Shown here piece by piece: positions 53,128 through 62,273 of a stretch of 64,000 bases of DNA. This DNA comes from Chachezhania antarctica (GTDB taxonomy: Bacteria; Pseudomonadota; Alphaproteobacteria; Rhodobacterales; Rhodobacteraceae): the NCBI RefSeq assembly GCF_003646465.1, contig NZ_QZEX01000012.1, forward strand, positions 62,001-126,000, written 5' to 3'. Position 1 is the first letter of the stretch. Every line of letters begins with the position of its first letter. The translations under genes and the position numbers were made by a program. The notes under the pieces are model-generated. The model was not told where the DNA came from and did no database searches. It saw nothing but the letters and a program-made list of their open reading frames with translations.

Positions 53128-54297
53128 TCATTCGACCTCGTAGGCCTTCCAGTCCCGTGCGATCTCCATCGCGCTCTTTTCGTCGCTCCAGCGATAGGCT
53201 CGGTAGTAAATGGTTTCGCGGAAATGATTGTCATCGGTCCATTTGATCGGACCTCCGCGCAATCCCTTGGTGTCGATTTCGATGTTGCTCATGACGGCAT
53301 TAATCGCCTCGGCGCTTGTGTCTTCGCCAAGCTGTTCAAGAACTCCCTCGACGACGATGCCGCCGACCCATCCGTCGAGAATGGACTCTGGATGCAGGTT
53401 GGAACCGGATTCCTTCACCGCATTGACAAGGGTTTGCGTGGCTTCGCTGTCTTCGAACAGCATCACGTTGGTTCCCAAGGTGAAAAGGTTCGGGTCCTTC
53501 ATTTTCATCATCTCAAGTTCGGCCTCAGCCAGATGGCCGACGTAAGCGTTGCCTTTCCAACCCTGCTTGCGCAGCGCATCGACGAAACGGATCTGCACGG
53601 CCCACGGTGCCCAGGACAGAACTGAATCGGCTCCATTCTGAATCAGTTTGGTTGCGAAGGATGTGTAGTCAGCCGTTCCTGGCGGCGCGATCTCGACGCC
53701 GGCCGATTTCATGTCCGCTTTCAATACCAACCGTTCGGCTTCTTCCATCCCCGCCCGCGAGATTGGAATGCCCATGGCGGAAAATCCGACGGTGGCATCG
53801 CTGCTTTCCCGGTCACGAAGGTAATCGACCATTGCGATGCTGTCATGAACTGCGGAAAAGCCCGTCGAACAATACAAGAGTGGTTTGGCCGGCGGCATCG
53901 TCTCTGCAGGACAGACCGAACCGGCAAACAAAACGGGCACTTTCCCGCGCGTCGCCTGGCTGATGATCGGGGCGAAGGTTGCCGATGTGCTGACCGAGAT
54001 GATCATCTGCACATCGTCCTGGGTCAGAAACCTTTTGGCGTTGCTCGCCGCCCGCGATGCATCGCCCTGGTCATCATAGATCACCAGCGACACGGTCTTT
54101 CCGTTGACGCCTCCCGCTTCGTTCAGGAGGTGGAGGTACAGCTTCAAACCCTCGGCCGGCGCGGCATATGTGCCAGCGGCCGAACCGCTCAGTGCAGCAC
54201 TTACCCCGATCACGACCTCGTCATCGGCCGCCAGCGCCGGTCCCGCGGCAACTGTGGCCGACAGGACCAAGCTCTTGGCAAACTGTATAATTTTCAT
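53128..54297 (-). CDS. LIV-type ABC transporter substrate-binding protein
   Basis: 389 aa periplasmic binding protein. The signal peptide is MKIIQFAKSLVLSATVAAGPALA, then the type I fold starts VVIGVSAALSGSAAGTYAAPAEGLKLYLHLLNEAGGVNGKTVSLVIYDDQ. The Leu/Ile/Val-binding family includes many aromatic-acid receptors. It is the first gene of the transporter part of the operon, downstream of the TetR gene, so the ligand is probably the pathway substrate. Confidence 0.93.
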   Translation of the reverse strand: MKIIQFAKSLVLSATVAAGPALAADDEVVIGVSAALSGSAAGTYAAPAEGLKLYLHLLNEAGGVNGKTVSLVIYDDQGDASRAASNAKRFLTQDDVQMIISVSTSATFAPIISQATRGKVPVLFAGSVCPAETMPPAKPLLYCSTGFSAVHDSIAMVDYLRDRESSDATVGFSAMGIPISRAGMEEAERLVLKADMKSAGVEIAPPGTADYTSFATKLIQNGADSVLSWAPWAVQIRFVDALRKQGWKGNAYVGHLAEAELEMMKMKDPNLFTLGTNVMLFEDSEATQTLVNAVKESGSNLHPESILDGWVGGIVVEGVLEQLGEDTSAEAINAVMSNIEIDTKGLRGGPIKWTDDNHFRETIYYRAYRWSDEKSAMEIARDWKAYEVE

Positions 54298-54344
54298 GGC
54301 TTTTCCTCCCATAAGTGACAGCACAAAATTCATAGCCCTTGCTG

Positions 54345-55040
54345 TCATGACTGTTCGACGGGCCAATCGATGTCTTCGCGTGTCAACGTATCGACCATCA
54401 TGGTTTTCCAGATGGCGGTGACTTCGGCATATTTTTCGGCATTGCTGTCCCAGAGCGTCCGCATTGCGTAACCCCGGACCATATTGAAGGTCATGTAGAC
54501 CAGGTTCTCGGCTAAAGGCGGCGGCATGTATTTGGACATAACTTTGACCCATTCGGCCTCGATCGGCAGACGCGCTTTCTGCGACGCCTCCAGGATCTCG
54601 GTCTTCAGATCGGGATCCGTGCTCGCGGACAGAACAATGTCCAGAACGCTGAAGAAATGCTCCCCCAGAAAGAAGCTTTCTGCATCCTTGAGCATCTCGT
54701 CGAAAATTTTGCTCTGGTCGGTCGCTGCTTGAGCCCCCTCGATGCTTTTGTCGACGGCAATTTGGTAGAGGTGCTCGTGAACTGCCAGGATCAAATCCCG
54801 TTTGTGACGGTAATGATGCAGCAGTGCGCCCCTCGATACCCCGGCGTTGTGCACCACCGCTTCGGTGCTGAACCCGGAAAACCCACGTTCGCGCAACACT
54901 TCGATTGAGGCCGATATGAGGCGTGATCGCATTTCTAGGCTGCGTTCGTCTTGCGACCGTGAGGCATTGACCGCATCGGTGTCCGCCTTGTCGCTCTGCT
55001 TGTTGGAGGAAATTTTAGTATTCAATGGATACCTTTCCAT
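54345..55040 (-). CDS. TetR-family repressor, CymR-like
   Basis: 231 aa. The HTH region reads ISASIEVLRERGFSGFSTEAVVHNAGVSRGALLHHYRHKRDLILAVHEHLY. The C-terminal part (DEMLKDAESFFLGEHFFSVLDIVLSASTDPDL...FNMVRGYAMRTLWD) resembles what I recall of CymR, the p-cumate-responsive repressor of Pseudomonas cym/cmt genes. It has a 28-residue extra N-terminus. It lies inside the operon it probably controls, overlapping the ferredoxin gene by 26 nt, so repressor and enzymes are made together. A likely operator is at 59315-59336. Confidence 0.85.
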   Translation of the reverse strand: MERYPLNTKISSNKQSDKADTDAVNASRSQDERSLEMRSRLISASIEVLRERGFSGFSTEAVVHNAGVSRGALLHHYRHKRDLILAVHEHLYQIAVDKSIEGAQAATDQSKIFDEMLKDAESFFLGEHFFSVLDIVLSASTDPDLKTEILEASQKARLPIEAEWVKVMSKYMPPPLAENLVYMTFNMVRGYAMRTLWDSNAEKYAEVTAIWKTMMVDTLTREDIDWPVEQS

Positions 55041-55341
55041 CCGCGACGAAAACAGCGTAGGTTTTCAACGGAATTTCGCAGGGCATCAGTCCGGGTTCGC
55101 CCGTGGTCACGTCGAAGGTTCCGAAGTGCCACGAGCATTCGACAAACTTTCCGCACAATTCGCCTTCTTCGGACAGCGAAGCCTCGCCATGCGAGCATTG
55201 GTCCTGAGTGGCAAAGAAGTTGCCATCGACATTGTAGACGGCGATGACGTCTCCATTCGGCAGGGTCTCGGCACGTATTTCACCTTCCGGCAAATCCTCG
55301 GCGGGAAAAAGAGCCAAGATCCTTTTTGTATCTTCACTCAT
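55015..55341 (-). CDS. Rieske ferredoxin of the ring-hydroxylating dioxygenase
   Basis: 108 aa, soluble. The [2Fe-2S] ligands are Cys49/His51 (QCSHGEASLSEE) and Cys69/His72 (ECSWHFGTFD). It shuttles electrons from the FAD reductase to the terminal oxygenase. It overlaps the diol dehydrogenase gene by 4 nt and the TetR gene by 26 nt. Confidence 0.94.
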   Translation of the reverse strand: MSEDTKRILALFPAEDLPEGEIRAETLPNGDVIAVYNVDGNFFATQDQCSHGEASLSEEGELCGKFVECSWHFGTFDVTTGEPGLMPCEIPLKTYAVFVADGKVSIEY

Positions 55342-56105
55342 AGCATCGTGCTCCCGCCATTTACCGAAATCACCTGTCCGGTCACGAAACTCGCTTCGTC
55401 CGAGGCCAGGTAACTTACCATCGAAGCGACTTCGCTCATTTCCGCCGGTCGCCCCATCGGGATCACACTGAGAAATTTCTCTGCCAATTTAGGATCGCGT
55501 TCGGTAATCTCGGCCATTTGCGGTGTGTTGGTCGCGCAAGGGGCCACTGTATTCACGGTAATCCCGTCAAGGGCGTACTCCCGGGCCAATCCGGTGGTCA
55601 TGCCGTGCATGCCGCCCTTGGCCGCATTATAGGCGGCATGATCCCACAGACCGTTTCGCACGGAATCCGCACCAACGTTCACGATCCGCCCGCCACGCTG
55701 TTCGCGCATGACAGGCAACGCGTGCCAGCAGCACCAGACCGCCGTCCAAAGATTTCGGTCAATGGTTTCACGAAGGGTGTCGGGCGTATGTTCGGCAAAT
55801 GCTCTGATGATCCCGCCACCTGCATTATTGACCAGAATGTCGAGCCGTCCGTATGCGCCAATGGCCGCATCGACAGCCGTCTTCGCAACGGATTCGTCCG
55901 CGAGGTTTCCGGGAACGACCACTGGGGGCTTTCCTTGAAAATGTCGCGCTGCCATTTCCTCGGCCGCCACGGTCGCTTCGGTCTCGTCGAAATTGGCGAT
56001 CACCAGCCGCGCCCCGTCTGCCATCAGACGTTCAGCGATAACCAGACCAATTCCGCGCCCCGCTCCCGTTATCAGGGCAACCTTGCCTGACAGTTTTCCG
56101 CTCAT
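55338..56105 (-). CDS. cis-dihydrodiol dehydrogenase (SDR)
   Basis: 255 aa SDR: TGAGRGIG cofactor motif, NNAGGGIIRAF, and Tyr/Lys in HAAYNAAKGGMHGMTTGLAREYA. Between dioxygenase and extradiol functions its expected role is NAD-dependent rearomatisation of the cis-diol carboxylic acid to a 2,3-dihydroxybenzoate derivative (CmtB-like). The start MSGKLSGKVALITG is taken at 56105 as it opens on the cofactor strand. Confidence 0.9.
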   Translation of the reverse strand: MSGKLSGKVALITGAGRGIGLVIAERLMADGARLVIANFDETEATVAAEEMAARHFQGKPPVVVPGNLADESVAKTAVDAAIGAYGRLDILVNNAGGGIIRAFAEHTPDTLRETIDRNLWTAVWCCWHALPVMREQRGGRIVNVGADSVRNGLWDHAAYNAAKGGMHGMTTGLAREYALDGITVNTVAPCATNTPQMAEITERDPKLAEKFLSVIPMGRPAEMSEVASMVSYLASDEASFVTGQVISVNGGSTML

Positions 56106-56128
56106 AGTCGGTCCCCTCACTCTTCGTC

Positions 56129-56159
56129 GATCGCGCCCCTGCAAGACCGGGGCGCGATC
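56129..56159 (-). promoter_or_regulatory. intercistronic hairpin between dioxygenase beta and diol dehydrogenase genes
   Basis: Perfect 11-bp stem (GATCGCGCCCC with GGGGCGCGATC), 9-nt loop, in a 62-nt gap. There is no T-run. It may stabilise the upstream oxygenase mRNA or partly terminate transcription. Confidence 0.55.
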
Positions 56160-56167
56160 CGTCCGTG

Positions 56168-56683
56168 TTACAAAATTATGCTGATCCGGCCCTGATTACG
56201 CAGGCCGTTGGTATCAAGAACAACACGCTTGGACCTGATCCGGATTTTGCCGTCCGAAACCTCCAGACCGTACAGGAGCTTGCCAAAGAAGATGTTGCTG
56301 AAGTCATCCTTGGTTCGATAGGTCGAAAAATTACACGCGACTTCAACCTGACCGTCATCTTGCGAAAGGATACGAACATTCGACACCTGATGGCGGGTTT
56401 TTGAATGCGGATACTCCGCATGGGCGGTCCGCTTCATCAATCGCTTGACCCGTTCGCCCAACCGGTACCTGTCATCCGCGATGTAAAACAGGTTGTTGTC
56501 GGGTGACGCATCGGCGGGAATGTCCGTCGGCGGAATCTGATAGGTCGCATCGTCGGTGAACAGATCCAGCCATTCCGGCAGCCGCCATTCGTCAAGAAGC
56601 TCGGCTTCGGCGTAGAGAAAATCCTCGACTTCCGGCCGCGTGAGCGTCCCGGCGTCAGATCCCTTTTCTGTTGCAGCGATCAT
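56168..56683 (-). CDS. ring-hydroxylating dioxygenase beta subunit
   Basis: 171 aa NTF2-like small subunit. [33 protein letters not shown] at the N-terminus and [39 protein letters not shown] near the end fit the family. It is structural in the alpha3-beta3 oxygenase. It overlaps the alpha-subunit gene by 4 nt. Confidence 0.93.
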   Translation of the reverse strand: MIAATEKGSDAGTLTRPEVEDFLYAEAELLDEWRLPEWLDLFTDDATYQIPPTDIPADASPDNNLFYIADDRYRLGERVKRLMKRTAHAEYPHSKTRHQVSNVRILSQDDGQVEVACNFSTYRTKDDFSNIFFGKLLYGLEVSDGKIRIRSKRVVLDTNGLRNQGRISIIL

Positions 56684-57966
56684 GTCCGCTCTCCCCGGAT
56701 TTGTTCAGGGCCGGTAAGGCGGCGGCTCCATTCGCGCCAGAACGCACGCATCTGCTCTTCGTCGTCCATCGCCGGCTGTTCCAAGCCCATGCCCTTTGAT
56801 ATGTCGTTCCACCGCACTTCCTGACTATTACGATAGCCCAGCTGGCAATGTTCCAGAGCCTCTACGTCATCCGGAGTGGCAAAGCCGCCGGGCCCGAGGA
56901 ACTCCAGAAAGTTCGACAGGCGGAACTTGCGAGCCGCCGCGCTCTCTTCCTGCGGTCCGGCCGCCCAGGCATTGACGTGAAGCAGGTTTGGCGATTGCGG
57001 GAAGAAGGTGCGGATCGTCAGCGACATGATGTCGTTTATGATCAGGTTAGGGAAAATCAGCAGGTTGCGGTTCTTGTAAGCGATCCGGTCTGCTTTCTCC
57101 TTGCCGTATAGTTTTTCGTTCCGGGCGTTAAGAGCGTCGATCTCTTTCTTCCCTTCATCGCCCCAGAGTGACACCCATTGACCGGCAGGCCGTCCCCAGG
57201 GGGCGCTATATTCGATCACGCCGTGGCCATTGCCTAGATCCTTTCCAACACCGCTCAACGCGACATTGGTCAGGCCGCCTTCCATCGACTTGAGGTAGTC
57301 CAGATAAGTCGCATGGGTGCTCGTCGCGTGATAGCCGTCGATGCTGTTTTCTACCAGAAGCTTCCAGTTCGCGTTCATCGCGTATTCCTGGGTGCCGCCA
57401 ATGACCTCCATGCCGTCAACCGACTGATCGAAGATCACATCCAGATATTCCTTGGCATTGCCAAGGTAATCAACAAGCGGGATTGCTTCAGGGTCGTAGC
57501 ACAAGAAATACAGCCCGCGATAACTTTCCAGCCGGGGCACCTGACGCATGTTGGAATCAGGGTCGTTCTTGAAGTCGTGCCCATAGCTTTCTTCGCCCGG
57601 CTGATTTCTCAGCGCGCCGTCCTGGCCGAAGACCCAGCCATGATAGAAACACTGAAAGGACTTGGCGTTGCCTTTGCGTTCACGGCAGACTTGGGAACCC
57701 CGGTGGGGACAGGAATTGAACAGCGCCCGGATGTTGCCCTGGCGGTCCTTGTTGAACAGAATGCTGCGGCCGCCGACCACTCGGGTCACAAAGTCACCCG
57801 GTTTCTTTAGTTCCGATTCGTGGCCGAGATAAAGCCAGCAAGTGGAAAAGATGCGCTCGCGCTCTTTTGCGAACACGTCCGGATCAGTAAAGTTGTTTCT
57901 GGAAACCTTGAAGAGATGCCGATCGTTGTCGATCATCACCAAGGGATCGTTTCCGTTGGGCTTCAT
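56680..57966 (-). CDS. ring-hydroxylating dioxygenase alpha subunit (p-cumate 2,3-dioxygenase-like)
   Basis: 428 aa. Rieske centre ligands Cys86/His88 (CPHRGSQVC) and Cys106/His109 (CFYHGW); mononuclear iron site Asp210, His213 and His218 within [19 protein letters not shown]. It binds the aromatic acid and inserts both atoms of O2. The gene set around it (separate reductase, Rieske ferredoxin, diol dehydrogenase, decarboxylase-type enzyme, hydrolase releasing a short acid) matches the p-cumate route. The exact substrate remains inferred. Confidence 0.92.
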   Translation of the reverse strand: MKPNGNDPLVMIDNDRHLFKVSRNNFTDPDVFAKERERIFSTCWLYLGHESELKKPGDFVTRVVGGRSILFNKDRQGNIRALFNSCPHRGSQVCRERKGNAKSFQCFYHGWVFGQDGALRNQPGEESYGHDFKNDPDSNMRQVPRLESYRGLYFLCYDPEAIPLVDYLGNAKEYLDVIFDQSVDGMEVIGGTQEYAMNANWKLLVENSIDGYHATSTHATYLDYLKSMEGGLTNVALSGVGKDLGNGHGVIEYSAPWGRPAGQWVSLWGDEGKKEIDALNARNEKLYGKEKADRIAYKNRNLLIFPNLIINDIMSLTIRTFFPQSPNLLHVNAWAAGPQEESAAARKFRLSNFLEFLGPGGFATPDDVEALEHCQLGYRNSQEVRWNDISKGMGLEQPAMDDEEQMRAFWREWSRRLTGPEQIRGERT

Positions 57967-57996
57967 TGCGTCTTATCCTCCTCCGGTTGATGGGGT

Positions 57997-59199
57997 TCAG
58001 GCGGGAATTGCCTGTCTGAGTTTGTAAGCGGGGTCCTCGATGGCGGCCCGCTCCAGCCGGATGCCGTTTCCGACCAGTTTACGTATTGCGGCCATGTCCT
58101 TGGGAACATTGATTGTGGTGCCCCCGACGATCTCACCGCCCCGCAAGGCGATGACAGCGAAGCGCCCGCTGGCCGGATCGCCGCGCAAGACGGTCTCTTC
58201 ACCGATGCTGTCGCCCGCCACCTGAATGTTCATGTTATACTGATCGGACCAAAACCACGGCGCAACCTTTGCCGGCTGCGGCGCGCCTGTTATCGACGCC
58301 GCGGCGATGGCTGCCTGCTGGTTGGCATTCGCCCAGGTCTCGATCCGCATCCAGCGATTGTGACACCGGCTGAACTGCTCGGTCGCATCCCCGACCGCCA
58401 GCACACCGCTGCGTTCGGTGACGGCCCTGTCGTCCACCCGAAGCCCCTGCGCGCCCTCTGGCAAACCGATCATGGCGGCAATCCCGCGCGGCGGCTCCAC
58501 CCCGATGCCGACGACGACAAGATCGGCGCTTTCCACCGACCCATCGCTCAGCGTGGTGTCGCGCCCCGACGCCGAGACCGGCCTCACACCATACCGGAAA
58601 CGAACGCCGTTCCCGGCGTGCATCTGCTCCAGATGTTCGGACGCCTCCGCGGGCAGCCCCCGTTCAAACAGACGTGAGCCGGCCTCGACCACGGTCACGT
58701 CGCAGGCCCCCGCTGCCGCTGCGGCAACTTCCAGTCCGATGATCCCGCCGCCCACGATCAGGATCCTTCCTCCCATAGCCATCCGCTCGCGGATGGCGGC
58801 AGCGTCCTCGATCGTGCGCAGGACATGGATCGGCACGGTCAACCCGGCAAGCTGATCGCATTGCCGGGCGCTGGTGCCTGTCGCCAGAACCAGATGATCG
58901 TAGGAAAGCTCCTCACCCCCGGCGAGCGCCACGACCCGTGCATTGGGATCGGCGTCGACGACGGGGCTGCCGAGCCGCAAATCTATTTCGGCGGCGCTCC
59001 AGTCGCCCTGTGCCTTCATGAAACGAGTCGACCAAGCCGGATCTGTCAGCATTTCCTTGGATAGCTGGGGTCGCTCGTAGGGCAGATGCGGCTCCGCCCC
59101 GACCAGAACGACCGAACCGGAAAATCCCGCCGAACGGAGTTCCAGCGCAACTCGGGCCCCGGCCTGACCGGCGCCAACGACAACGACTCGGTCGGTCAT
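57997..59199 (-). CDS. FAD-dependent ferredoxin reductase of the dioxygenase
   Basis: 400 aa NADH:ferredoxin reductase of the glutathione-reductase fold: FAD motif VVVGAGQAGARVALELR, PYERPQLSKEML, NAD motif ILIVGGGIIGLEVAAAAA and C-terminal FAD loop GVLAVGDATEQF followed by RIETWANANQQA. It feeds electrons to the Rieske ferredoxin. It is the first gene of the aromatic operon; the start at 59199 is 112 nt downstream of the -10 box. Confidence 0.94.
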   Translation of the reverse strand: MTDRVVVVGAGQAGARVALELRSAGFSGSVVLVGAEPHLPYERPQLSKEMLTDPAWSTRFMKAQGDWSAAEIDLRLGSPVVDADPNARVVALAGGEELSYDHLVLATGTSARQCDQLAGLTVPIHVLRTIEDAAAIRERMAMGGRILIVGGGIIGLEVAAAAAGACDVTVVEAGSRLFERGLPAEASEHLEQMHAGNGVRFRYGVRPVSASGRDTTLSDGSVESADLVVVGIGVEPPRGIAAMIGLPEGAQGLRVDDRAVTERSGVLAVGDATEQFSRCHNRWMRIETWANANQQAAIAAASITGAPQPAKVAPWFWSDQYNMNIQVAGDSIGEETVLRGDPASGRFAVIALRGGEIVGGTTINVPKDMAAIRKLVGNGIRLERAAIEDPAYKLRQAIPA

Positions 59200-59310
59200 G
59201 GTCGGCCAACGAACCGGCAGGCCACGCCCGGAGCATTTCTGTAATTGTGGGTCTGCATTCTCTCCCCCCTTCTCCGGCAACCTCCCGGCCGGTCAACTTT
59301 CTTGCCAAGG

Positions 59311-59340
59311 ATTTACAAACAGTCTAGACTGCTTGTCAAT
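59311..59340. promoter_or_regulatory. divergent promoter of the dioxygenase operon
   Basis: Minus strand: TTGACA (59339-59334), 17-nt spacer, GTAAAT (59316-59311), driving the reductase gene. Plus strand: TTTACA (59312-59317), 17 nt, GTCAAT (59335-59340), a weaker promoter toward the 172-aa gene. The palindrome at 59315-59336 fills the spacer of both. Confidence 0.65.
59315..59336. promoter_or_regulatory. 22-bp palindrome, probable TetR/CymR-type operator
   Basis: Near-perfect inverted repeat centred on TCTAGA, with half-sites ACAAACAG and CTGCTTGT (one mismatch). The half-site ACAAACAG is the same as in the Pseudomonas cumate operator as I recall it. Binding here would block the spacer of both divergent promoters. 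Confidence 0.7.
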
Positions 59341-59367
59341 GCACGAAAATCAGGGAGGTGCACAGTT

Positions 59368-59886
59368 ATGTCGCAAAAAGCAGAAGATAGTGATAAAATA
59401 CAGGTTGTTAGCGGGTATCAAAGCTGCAGTCTTGGCATGCTTCCACCGCGGATGCCGGATCGCGCAGATCCGCAGGTTCCCCATGATGCATCCCTCGGCA
59501 AAGTCCACTATGGCCGGATTGGGGGCGTCTATTTCTATGACCAAAATTTCGACGCCGCTGTCGGGATGGTTGAGATTGAACTCAGCATTCAATGCCTTTC
59601 CGAGGGGCATTGCCGCGTCGAGGCATTTGGTATCGGCGATGGCTTTCAATCCTGCTCGGCCAATGGTCAGGACGCACCATTGATCATTCAGTTGTGCCGC
59701 AGGGACGGAACGGTGGTCGCGGAATCGAAATGGTCTTATTCGCGTATTCTTTGTGGGCATGTCGAGGCGCTGACACACAAAGAAGACATCTTGCTTGCCA
59801 GCGAGGAATTCGAATCAATTGAACTGGGGGTGATTCCCTCGACAAAAGGGACTGTATGCACTTGCGCAATGCCGCTCGGCAGCTAG
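59368..59886 (+). CDS. unknown 172-aa protein divergent from the dioxygenase operon
   Basis: 172 aa, no signal peptide or membrane helix, seven or eight cysteines. The middle segment VHYGRIGGVYFYDQNFDAAVGMVEIELSIQCLSEGHCRVEAFGIGDGF looks beta-rich. The start at 59368 has GGAGG about 10 nt upstream. It shares the palindrome-controlled region with the ferredoxin reductase gene, so it is probably induced with the pathway. I do not recognise the family; a jelly-roll-like small-molecule binder or an accessory factor are possibilities only. Confidence 0.7.
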   Translation: MSQKAEDSDKIQVVSGYQSCSLGMLPPRMPDRADPQVPHDASLGKVHYGRIGGVYFYDQNFDAAVGMVEIELSIQCLSEGHCRVEAFGIGDGFQSCSANGQDAPLIIQLCRRDGTVVAESKWSYSRILCGHVEALTHKEDILLASEEFESIELGVIPSTKGTVCTCAMPLGS

Positions 59887-60007
59887 GTGTTGGATCCCTT
59901 CAGGTTGTTCAACTTTTGCCTGACGTCACCGCCCTCCGGGCAGATTTGAGCTGTCAATCTGCCCTTTAATTGCGGGCCTGCAATCTCAGGGTCGGGTCAA
60001 GCGTCGA

Positions 60008-60585
60008 TCATGCAGGTCGCTCTTTCCCCCATTCGAAGACCGTCCCGTCGACCCCGATGCAGTGTAGAAATACAGCCAACTTGCGGGCGGCAGCGACCTG
60101 GGCCTTCTTCATGCCGTTGCGCTTGGCGAGGCGGAGGCCCCATGCTTTCAGGGCGCACCATTTTTCGTCCGGTGTAGCAGGACGCTGGCCGCCTCGAACA
60201 GAAAGGTTCGTAGCATCCGGTTTCCCCATCGCGATACGCGGCCGTTGGTGTCAGTTTCGCCGGATTGCTAGCGGCGCGGAGTCAGGCCGAGGTAGGCACC
60301 GGCCGTCGCCGCACTTCGGAATCGCGAGGGATCATCGATCTTGTGGCGGAACGTAAGCGCCGTCACCACGCCGATGCCGGGAACCGTCATAAGACGTCGG
60401 GTGGTTTCGTCTTCCCGTGCGAGTTGGCGGACCCTCCGATCAAGCCCGTCCAATTCGCCACACACATTCGCATGAACGGAGATAAGCGGCAGCAGCACAG
60501 GCCAAAGGATATGCCCGACGAGGTGGTCCATGCCATCAAATGGCAGACCGCCAGCCGCTACATGATGGTTGAGGCCTTCGCACAA
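60008..60585 (-). pseudogene. IS110-family transposase remnant
   Basis: C-terminal part only. [45 protein letters not shown] is the IS110 transposase_20 domain; an in-frame TAG follows, then [31 protein letters not shown], then a frameshift into [31 protein letters not shown]. The N-terminal DEDD half is absent. Nonfunctional. Confidence 0.85.
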
Positions 60586-60766
60586 ATCGACACCGAGGAG
60601 ATCGACCCCATTCTCAGCATCACAACGAAAGCCGCCTGATCATGCCCTCAGGCCATCCGGGAAATTACACCAGCTTGATGGGGTGGATGCCCCCTGCTTG
60701 GCGGCATCGATGTGCCAGAGCGTGGTAAAGCCGAGGCATTCCACAAGGAGACAGGGAGCATCCGTC

Positions 60767-61786
60767 ATGGAGATTACGACAATTGGGCTGGATCTGGCAA
60801 AGAACGTGTTTCAGGTCCACGGCGTCGACACCGAAGGAACGGTCGTCTTGCGAAGGAAGCTGAGGCGTTCCGATCTAATCACATTCTTCGGGAGCATTCC
60901 TCCGGTCCTGATCGGTATGGAGGCTTGCGGAGGCGCGCACTTCTGGGCCCGGGAACTGGCCGCGCTTGGCCATGAAGTTCGGCTGATGCCTCCGGCTTAT
61001 GTCAAGCCATACGTCAAGAGGGGCAAAACTGACGCGGCCGATGCCGAGGCGATCTGCGAGGCAGTGACGCGACCGACCATGCGCTTTGCATCGATCAAGA
61101 CGGTGCCCCAGCAATCGGCAGGCGTGGAACTGAAGGTCCGACAGCTGCTGATCCGGCAGCGCACACGCACGGTCAACGCGCTGCGCGGCCATCTCGCGGA
61201 GTTCGGCATCGTCGCGGCGAAAGGCATCGGCCGGCTGGATGAGCTCGTCGTGATCGTCCGCGATGCGTCGGATCGGCGCCTGCCGGACGCCGTGCGCGAC
61301 GTGTTGCAGGATCTGACCCAAGAGATCGATGGGCTGAATGACCGGATCAGGCGGATCGACCGTCGCCTGGTCAAGCATTGCAGGGAGGATGAGACAGCTC
61401 GGCGTCTGGCAACGATCCCGGGAGTTGGCCCGATCACCGCCTGCGCGTTGCAGGCCATGGTGACTGCCCCGAAATCCTTCCGGTCCAGCCGTCACTTCGC
61501 GGCCAGGATCGGTCTGACGCCGAGGGCGAACTCGAGTGGCGGCAAGGAACGGCTTGGCCCTATTTCCAAGCAGGGCAACACCATGCTGCGATCGTTCCTC
61601 GTGCTGGGCGCGATCGCCAGATTGCGCAATGTCCGCTCCTCGCCCGAGCGCGATGGATGGATGTCGGCACTCCTCGCGCGACGCCCCTACAAGGTGGCAG
61701 CCGTCGCGGTTGCCAACAAGCTCGCCCGGATCGCGTGGGCGCTCATGGTCAGGGGAGGCATCTACAGGGAAACCGCCACGTCCTGA
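60767..61786 (+). CDS. IS110-family transposase, complete
   Basis: 339 aa. The N-terminal DEDD (RuvC-like) domain has MEITTIGLDLAKNVFQVHGVD, GMEACGGAHFWARELA and KRGKTDAADAEAICEA. The C-terminal domain has ATIPGVGPITACALQAMV and ARIGLTPRANSSGGKERLGPISKQGN, including the conserved serine region. Elements of this family lack terminal inverted repeats and are now known to use a bridge RNA encoded at the element's edge. The flanks (60586-60766 and 61787-61850) could hold such an RNA, but I cannot fold it here. Confidence 0.94.
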   Translation: MEITTIGLDLAKNVFQVHGVDTEGTVVLRRKLRRSDLITFFGSIPPVLIGMEACGGAHFWARELAALGHEVRLMPPAYVKPYVKRGKTDAADAEAICEAVTRPTMRFASIKTVPQQSAGVELKVRQLLIRQRTRTVNALRGHLAEFGIVAAKGIGRLDELVVIVRDASDRRLPDAVRDVLQDLTQEIDGLNDRIRRIDRRLVKHCREDETARRLATIPGVGPITACALQAMVTAPKSFRSSRHFAARIGLTPRANSSGGKERLGPISKQGNTMLRSFLVLGAIARLRNVRSSPERDGWMSALLARRPYKVAAVAVANKLARIAWALMVRGGIYRETATS

Positions 61787-62069
61787 TCCGAAGACCGCGT
61801 TTCGCCGGAACCGCCACCGGCGAAGGCCAAGGTGCACCACGATGATGAACGCGAAGAACCGGTAGCCCGACAGCGAGAAAGCCCGTGTCCGTCAACGCGC
61901 CCCGAGAGCGCCACTTTGATCCGGCACTCGTTTCCGCGCATCTCATCAAGGCCCGCAGCCAAGGTGCTGCAAGTCGAGGCCGGACACATGACCGCACCGT
62001 TCGATCGCTGTCATCACCAAAATCGCGCCTTGACCCGCAGGGGGCATCCACACATGACGGACGTGACCC
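61787..62069. other. stretch without a supported gene
   Basis: Sequence between the complete IS110 gene and the IS66 remnant. Frames here are basic and low in pattern. It probably combines the IS110 right flank and debris of earlier insertions. Confidence 0.4.
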
Positions 62070-62235
62070 CTTCCGGCCCTGGCTTGAGGCACAACTCTCC
62101 CGCATCCCCCGGTCCTCGAAGCTTGCCGACGACATAAGATACACGCTGGCCCGCTGGCAGGGCCTCACCCGGTTCCTCGAGGATGGGCGTCTCGAACTGG
62201 ACACCAACCCCGTCGAAAACCAGATCCGGAAGATT
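62070..62235 (+). pseudogene. IS66 tnpC remnant
   Basis: About 50 codons matching the TnpC C-terminal core: RPWLEAQLSRIPRSSKLADDIRYTLARWQGL, then TRFLEDGRLELDTNPVENQIRK. The DDE Glu region (NPVENQIR) is present and the rest is gone. It is cut on the right by the IS3-type fragment. Confidence 0.8.
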
Positions 62236-62273
62236 GAACCGCGCCGGGTTTGCCGGAGGCTGATTTCGTTTAG

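Noticed and set aside
60265-60639. 124-codon plus-strand frame
   Set aside because: It is the reverse-strand shadow of the IS110 remnant and its flank, with no domain of its own.
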